A stretch of DNA of 6,422 bases, taken from positions 7,108 to 13,529 of the forward strand of contig DEPV01000001.1 of the NCBI GenBank assembly GCA_002358955.1. Reading direction: 5' to 3'. Below the pieces are notes generated by a model. The model made no database searches and was not told the DNA's origin. It saw only the letters and a program-made list of their open reading frames with translations. Source of the stretch: Erysipelothrix sp. UBA3383. Lineage in GTDB: Bacteria; Bacillota_I; Bacilli_A; Erysipelotrichales; Erysipelotrichaceae. Made by a program: the position numbers and the translations under genes. Positions 1-4,300 of the stretch are shown here, piece by piece. Within the stretch, counting starts at the first letter, position 1; each line of letters begins with the position of its first letter.

Positions 1-947
1 CCAAATCGAACTGCACGTCTTAGAATACGACGTAATACATACCCACGTCCCTCATTAGAGAATGCTGCTCCATCTGCAAGTGTAAACACTAAAGTACGAA
101 TATGGTCTGAAATAACACGGTATGCCATCACATTGTCTTTATATTTAATTTCACTCAGTGTTTCAATTTCTTTAATAATTGGTAAGAATAGATCCGTATC
201 ATAGTTGGTCTCTCCACCTTGTACAATCGATACTAAACGCTCAAATCCCATACCGGTATCAATGTTCTTTTGTGGCAGTTCTTTAAAGGTTGAACGATCG
301 CCCCCATCAACACCTTGGTATTGTGAGAATACAATGTTCCAAATCTCTACATAACGATCATTCTCTAAGTCTTCAAAGAATAATTTTTCACCAATATTAT
401 CAGGATCATAATGTTCCCCACGATCAATAAAGATCTCTGAGTTAGGGCCACATGGTCCATCTCCAATTTGCCAGTAGTTATCTTCTGTACGTAAGATACG
501 TTTTGGATCAACCCCAATATCATTCACCCAAATATCATACGCTTCTTGATCATCGATATAAACTGAGAAGTAAGCATCTTTAACATCAAGTCCCAACCAC
601 TCTTTAGAAAACAAGAACTCATATGCAAATTCAATCGCTTCTTTTTTAAAGTAATCCCCAATACTGAAGTTTCCTAACATCTCAAAGAATGTATGGTGAC
701 GTGCTGTTCGCCCTACATTATCAATGTCATTAGTACGCAAACTCTTTTGCGCATTAGTAATACGTGGGTTACTTGGTTTCACACGCCCATCAAAGTACTT
801 TTTAAGCGCTGCTACACCCGAGTTAATCCACAATAGACTATTATCATTGATTGGTACTAAAGGCGCTCCAGGCTCAATCATATGCCCCTTAGATTCAAAA
901 TACTTCAGGAATAAATCTCTTATCTCATCACTGCTTAATGTTTTCAT
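1..947 (-). CDS. alaS: Alanyl-tRNA synthetase, N-terminal 315 residues (runs off the left edge)
   Basis: Cytoplasmic class II aminoacyl-tRNA synthetase that activates alanine with ATP and charges tRNA-Ala. The visible part is the aminoacylation core. Motif 2 is at residues 80-101 (RTARHHTFFEM, then GNFSIGDYFK). The AlaRS-typical GDGPCGPNSEIF is at 162-173 and EIWNIVFSQY at 201-210. Motif 3 (GMGFERL) is at 232-238. The tRNA-recognition stretch begins with DHIRTLVFTLADGA (281-294) and RGYVLRRILRRAVRF at the edge. AlaRS is usually about 870-880 residues, so roughly a third is present; the editing and C-Ala domains lie outside the window. The ATG at 945-947 is chosen because AGGAGG sits 5 nt upstream and MKTLSSDEIRDLFLKYF is a typical AlaRS N-terminus. 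It is preceded by its own promoter and a T-box leader, so expression should respond to uncharged tRNA-Ala. No frameshift or missing motif is seen in the visible part. Identification is near certain. Confidence 0.98.
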   Translation of the reverse strand, partial: MKTLSSDEIRDLFLKYFESKGHMIEPGAPLVPINDNSLLWINSGVAALKKYFDGRVKPSNPRITNAQKSLRTNDIDNVGRTARHHTFFEMLGNFSIGDYFKKEAIEFAYEFLFSKEWLGLDVKDAYFSVYIDDQEAYDIWVNDIGVDPKRILRTEDNYWQIGDGPCGPNSEIFIDRGEHYDPDNIGEKLFFEDLENDRYVEIWNIVFSQYQGVDGGDRSTFKELPQKNIDTGMGFERLVSIVQGGETNYDTDLFLPIIKEIETLSEIKYKDNVMAYRVISDHIRTLVFTLADGAAFSNEGRGYVLRRILRRAVRF

Positions 948-952
948 AAATG

Positions 953-958
953 CCTCCT
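953..958 (-). promoter_or_regulatory. Ribosome binding site of alaS
   Basis: AGGAGG on the minus strand, separated by 5 nt (CATTT) from the ATG at 945-947. It is a full Shine-Dalgarno match and fixes the alaS start. It lies just after the leader terminator's T-run, so it is transcribed only when the T-box antiterminates. Confidence 0.9.
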
Positions 959-960
959 AA

Positions 961-1030
961 AAAATAAAAAAACATCTCTATACAGGAACGTTCAAAAATA
1001 AACGCGGTACCATCCTGTTTTATAGAAATG
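961..1030 (-). terminator. T-box leader terminator (regulated attenuator)
   Basis: Rho-independent terminator that competes with the antiterminator. The 5' arm CATTTCTATAAAACAGG (1030-1014) pairs with the 3' arm CCTGTATAGAGATG (986-973), with one G-U pair and a small A bulge. It is followed immediately by seven T residues (972-966) and further T's. The 5' arm shares the CAGG of the T-box antiterminator helix and the 3' arm shares CCTG, so the two structures exclude each other, as expected for a transcriptional T-box switch. Confidence 0.9.
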
Positions 1031-1180
1031 AGTCTATACAGCTTAATTCTCTCTTAACGCGAGGACCACGGGTATTCACCATCTAGTCAAGGAGCATTCT
1101 ATTAAACTTACCAGGACTTCCACCACTTCATCCACTCTCTTTGCATAAGCCTTAATACAACATGTCTTAATTACGATATT
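961..1180 (-). promoter_or_regulatory. T-box riboswitch leader of alaS (tRNA-Ala responsive)
   Basis: Untranslated leader between the alaS promoter and its ribosome binding site. The T-box element AGGATGGTACCGCG lies at 1016-1003, close to the consensus AGGGTGGNACCGCG. Its UGGU (1012-1009) would pair with the ACCA end of uncharged tRNA-Ala, whose discriminator base is A. The antiterminator's 3' half, CGTTCCTG, follows at about 990-983. A candidate specifier GCT (Ala) lies at 1095-1093 within AGAATGCTCC, a context resembling the GAA-N-codon side of Stem I specifier loops. The stretch at about 1055-1035 with GCGTTAAGAG looks like the Stem II/III region of known T-boxes. Mode of action known for the family: uncharged tRNA binds and stabilises the antiterminator, giving read-through into alaS; otherwise the terminator forms. 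The upstream limit is set by the predicted transcription start. The specifier register is less certain than the T-box itself. Confidence 0.93.
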
Positions 1181-1186
1181 AAGTAT

Positions 1187-1215
1187 AGTATACACTAGGT
1201 GTATCTAAATTTCCA
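1187..1215 (-). promoter_or_regulatory. Probable sigma-A promoter of alaS
   Basis: The -10 is TATACT (1192-1187) and the -35 is TGGAAA (1215-1210), with 17-bp spacing; the -10 matches the consensus at 5 of 6 positions and the -35 at 4 of 6. Transcription would start near 1180, just upstream of the T-box leader. A second, overlapping TATACT (1187-1182) has no good -35. A perfect TTGACA (1241-1236) lies further upstream but has no -10 at usable spacing. The position between the upstream gene's terminator and the T-box supports the call; the exact start is inferred. Confidence 0.65.
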
Positions 1216-1220
1216 CATTA

Positions 1221-1257
1221 AGATTCAATCAATCCTGTCAAACTTCGGATTGAATCT
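1221..1257. repeat. 10-bp perfect inverted repeat upstream of the alaS promoter
   Basis: AGATTCAATC (1221-1230) and GATTGAATCT (1248-1257) are perfect inverted copies separated by 17 nt. An alternative register pairs the inner TCAATCC/GGATTGA with an 11-nt loop. The element ends 5 bp upstream of the predicted -35. It has no T-run on the minus strand and only a weak one (AGTTTTAG) on the plus strand. It could be a protein binding site, a stem-loop in read-through RNA, or chance; the sequence alone does not decide. Confidence 0.5.
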
Positions 1258-1273
1258 AGTTTTAGCTCATAAT

Positions 1274-1302
1274 ATCAAAAACAAGGGCCATTTGGCCCTT
1301 GT
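1274..1302 (-). terminator. Rho-independent terminator of the LPXTG adhesin gene
   Basis: A perfect 9-bp stem ACAAGGGCC/GGCCCTTGT with a 4-nt loop, followed on the minus strand by TTTT. It begins 33 nt after the TAA at 1336-1338. On the plus strand the stem is followed by a weaker pyrimidine run (CTTCTTAATTATT), so some bidirectional activity is possible, but no converging gene is present. It separates the adhesin unit from alaS. Confidence 0.9.
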
Positions 1303-1335
1303 CTTCTTAATTATTAATACTTTTCAAGATTACTT

Positions 1336-4300
1336 TTAGTCTTCTTTTTTATGGAATACTCTAAGTCCTACCAGTACAAATCCAAGTGCTGTTAGAGCCA
1401 TGTAGTAATTCATATATGACCCAATTCCAGTTCCTGGTAATCCATCTAAGTGGTTCACTACAACTAGTGTGTCGTATGTGTATACTCCATTTGATGAATC
1501 GGCAATTGTAAATGTATATTCTTTCTGAGCCAGACGGTATCCATTTGGAGCTTTTGTTTCTACCAATGTGTATCGTCCAGGAGCAAGATCTTCTAAATGA
1601 TAGATTCCTGATTTATTTGTAAACTTACTTACTAACTTATTATTAGCATCGTAGACTTCAAACTGTGCACCTGCAATAAACTGTCCACTGTCATTCACTT
1701 TATGAATCATTAAGCTACCTTTGTAGTTTGTTACTGATTCCAGTTTAATAACTTCTGGTAGTCCATGTGCAAGATCAATAATCACAAATGTTTGTTCTAC
1801 AGTATTAATTAAGTAACCTTCAGGAGCTTGTGTTTCTTTAACAGTGTATTCACCCACTGCTAAGTTATCAATGTAAACACGTCCCTTTTTGTCACTACTT
1901 ACTTCTTGTACTGCTTTGCCTTCTGAGTCGTATACGGTAAAGACTGCACCTTCAAGTGGGCGATCATTCGCATCGTATTTGTAGAACTCAACATGGCCTT
2001 TGTAGTTGATGAAATCTTCTAAGACAATTGCTTCAGGTAACCCTGCTGCTGTCTTTTCAACTTCAACTGTTACAGTTTGAATGTTTCGAATGAATCCATC
2101 AGTTGCAAGCACCTCACGGATTGTGTATTCTCCAACTTCAACTTCTGTAAACACTACATTTCCTTCATCATCACTGATTGATTCTTGTACAACATCTTCA
2201 TTAGAATCAATAAGTTCAAATTTAGATCCTACAAGTCCATTGCCATCCACATCAGTTTTCTTAAATGTAATGGAACCTTTGTAGTTAACAAATGGATCTA
2301 ATTCTTTAACTGGCATCTTACCTTCATACGCATCTTGAATTGTAAATTCAATAACATCTGTATTCAGGTAATAACCATCTTTAGCTTTTGTTTCCTTGAT
2401 GACATAATCACCAACTGGTAGATCTTTGAAGTAAACAACACCTTCTTCATCACTACTTACTTTATCAAATGCTGTTTCAGCTACTTTACCATCGACAACT
2501 TGGTAGAGTTCAAATTCAACACCTTCTAATGGATCACCGTTAACATCGGTCTTAACAAATGTTACTTCTCCAAGGTAGTTGATGAAATCTTCCATAACTA
2601 CTGTTTCTGGTAATTCTTCTGCTTCATAACCTACAGTAACTTCAACTTCAGTAGTGTTGATCATGTATCCTGTACTTGCTTCAATTTCTTTAACAGTATA
2701 AACACCAACTGCAACTTCTTCAAAGAGTACTAAACCTTCTTCATTACTTGTTTGTGTATCAACAACGACATTGTCTTCGTTAATTAACTCAAACACAGAT
2801 CCCGATAACGCTTTTTCATACTCATCATACTTAGTAAAGCTGATTGAACCTTTGTAGTTAATGAAGTCATCACTATCAAGTACTGGCACTTTACCTTCAT
2901 GTTCAGCTTTTATTGTAACTTTAACTTCTTTAGTATTCAGGTAGTAACCTTCTGCTGCCTTAGTTTCTCTGATGATGTACTCACCAACATCTAAGTTTTC
3001 AAAGACTACAACACCTTCATCGTCGGAGTAAGCAGTAGCTGTTGCAGTTTCCGCTACAACTTCATCAATAATTGCATAGATCTTGAATTGAGCACCTGCT
3101 AAGCTGTTACCTTCAATATCAAGCTTATTAAATGTTACTGATTGTTTATAGTTATAAACTTCAACTGGATCTTGTACGACTTTACCTTCTACTTCAGCTT
3201 CAACAGTAAATGTGAATTCTTTAGTATTGAGGATATGTCCATCAACGGTTTTAGTCTCAACAAAGGTATATTCACCAATTGCTAGGTCATCAATTTCGAT
3301 AATTCCTAACTCATTGGTTGTAAATGTTCCTAATGAGTCTGATCCATAGAACAATTCAAACTCTACACCTTCTAGGACTTTACCTAAGTAGTCGTATTTT
3401 GTTAGTTTTACAGAACCTTTTTCATTGTCGAATGTTTCAGTGATACGTTCTGGTTTACCTGAACTAGTTGCTTCAATTGTAAACTCATAAACTTCAGTAT
3501 TCAGTACATACCCATCAAGAGGTGTAACTTCCACTAATTGGTAGTCACCCACTGCTAAATCCTTAATACTGATTTGACCATTTTCATCTGTAATGAAGAT
3601 TTCTCCATCTTCATAACCAGGACCCGTTAGTTCATACTCAACACCTTCTAATGGTGCTTTGCTTAATGCATCCTGTTTCGTGATTGTAATTTCACCTTTA
3701 TAGTTAATCAAGTCAACTACGTCAATATATGGTTCATCAGCATCGTAGGATTCTGGAATAGTAATCGTTTTAGAGCCTAACTCTTTAATAAATCCATTTG
3801 GAGCAACCATCTCATAAAGGGTATACTCACCTGGTTCTAATTGATCAAAAATAATTTGCTTATCTGGAGATACGACCGCAGTTCTTATACGATCATCTGC
3901 ATCCTTAAGAATAAATACAGCACCTTCAAGAACATTTTCATGCTCGTCAATTTTGTTAACTACAATTGAACCTTTGTAGTTATTAACTGTTTCGACAACA
4001 ATGTTTTGCTCTTTTTGTAAAGTACCAAGAATTTCAAATTCTTCCTTAAATGCAGTATTTAAGATATAACCTTCAGGAGCTTCACTTTCAATAACGTAGT
4101 AACTCCCTGGTGCTAGTTGATCAAACTTAACTTGACCATCTTTATCTGTAATACCATATGTTAGGTAGGTTCCATTTTCACCTGCAGAATACAGTTCGAA
4201 TTTGGCACCACTTAAAAGAATATTATTATCGTGACCATCTTTTTTCGTAAGGGTAATTGAACCTTTTAAGTTTGCATGTTTATCTAAATCTTTATGAATT

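Noticed and set aside
724..960. Plus-strand open frame of 78 codons opposite the start of alaS
   Set aside because: It lies wholly antisense to the conserved alaS N-terminus and its ribosome binding site; no recognisable protein or own signals.
1030..1080. Possible second T-box, from TGGTCCTCGCG on the minus strand
   Set aside because: The ACC core is broken by an extra base and no antiterminator partner follows. It fits better as the Stem II/III part of the single T-box leader.
1236..1241. TTGACA as the -35 of the main alaS promoter
   Set aside because: No acceptable -10 lies 16-18 bp downstream; the TATACT at 1192-1187 is much too far away.
2081..2284. Plus-strand open frame of 67 codons inside the adhesin gene
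   Set aside because: Ser/Thr-rich translation is the antisense of acidic, repetitive CnaB codons; no ribosome binding site of note and fully covered by a certain gene.
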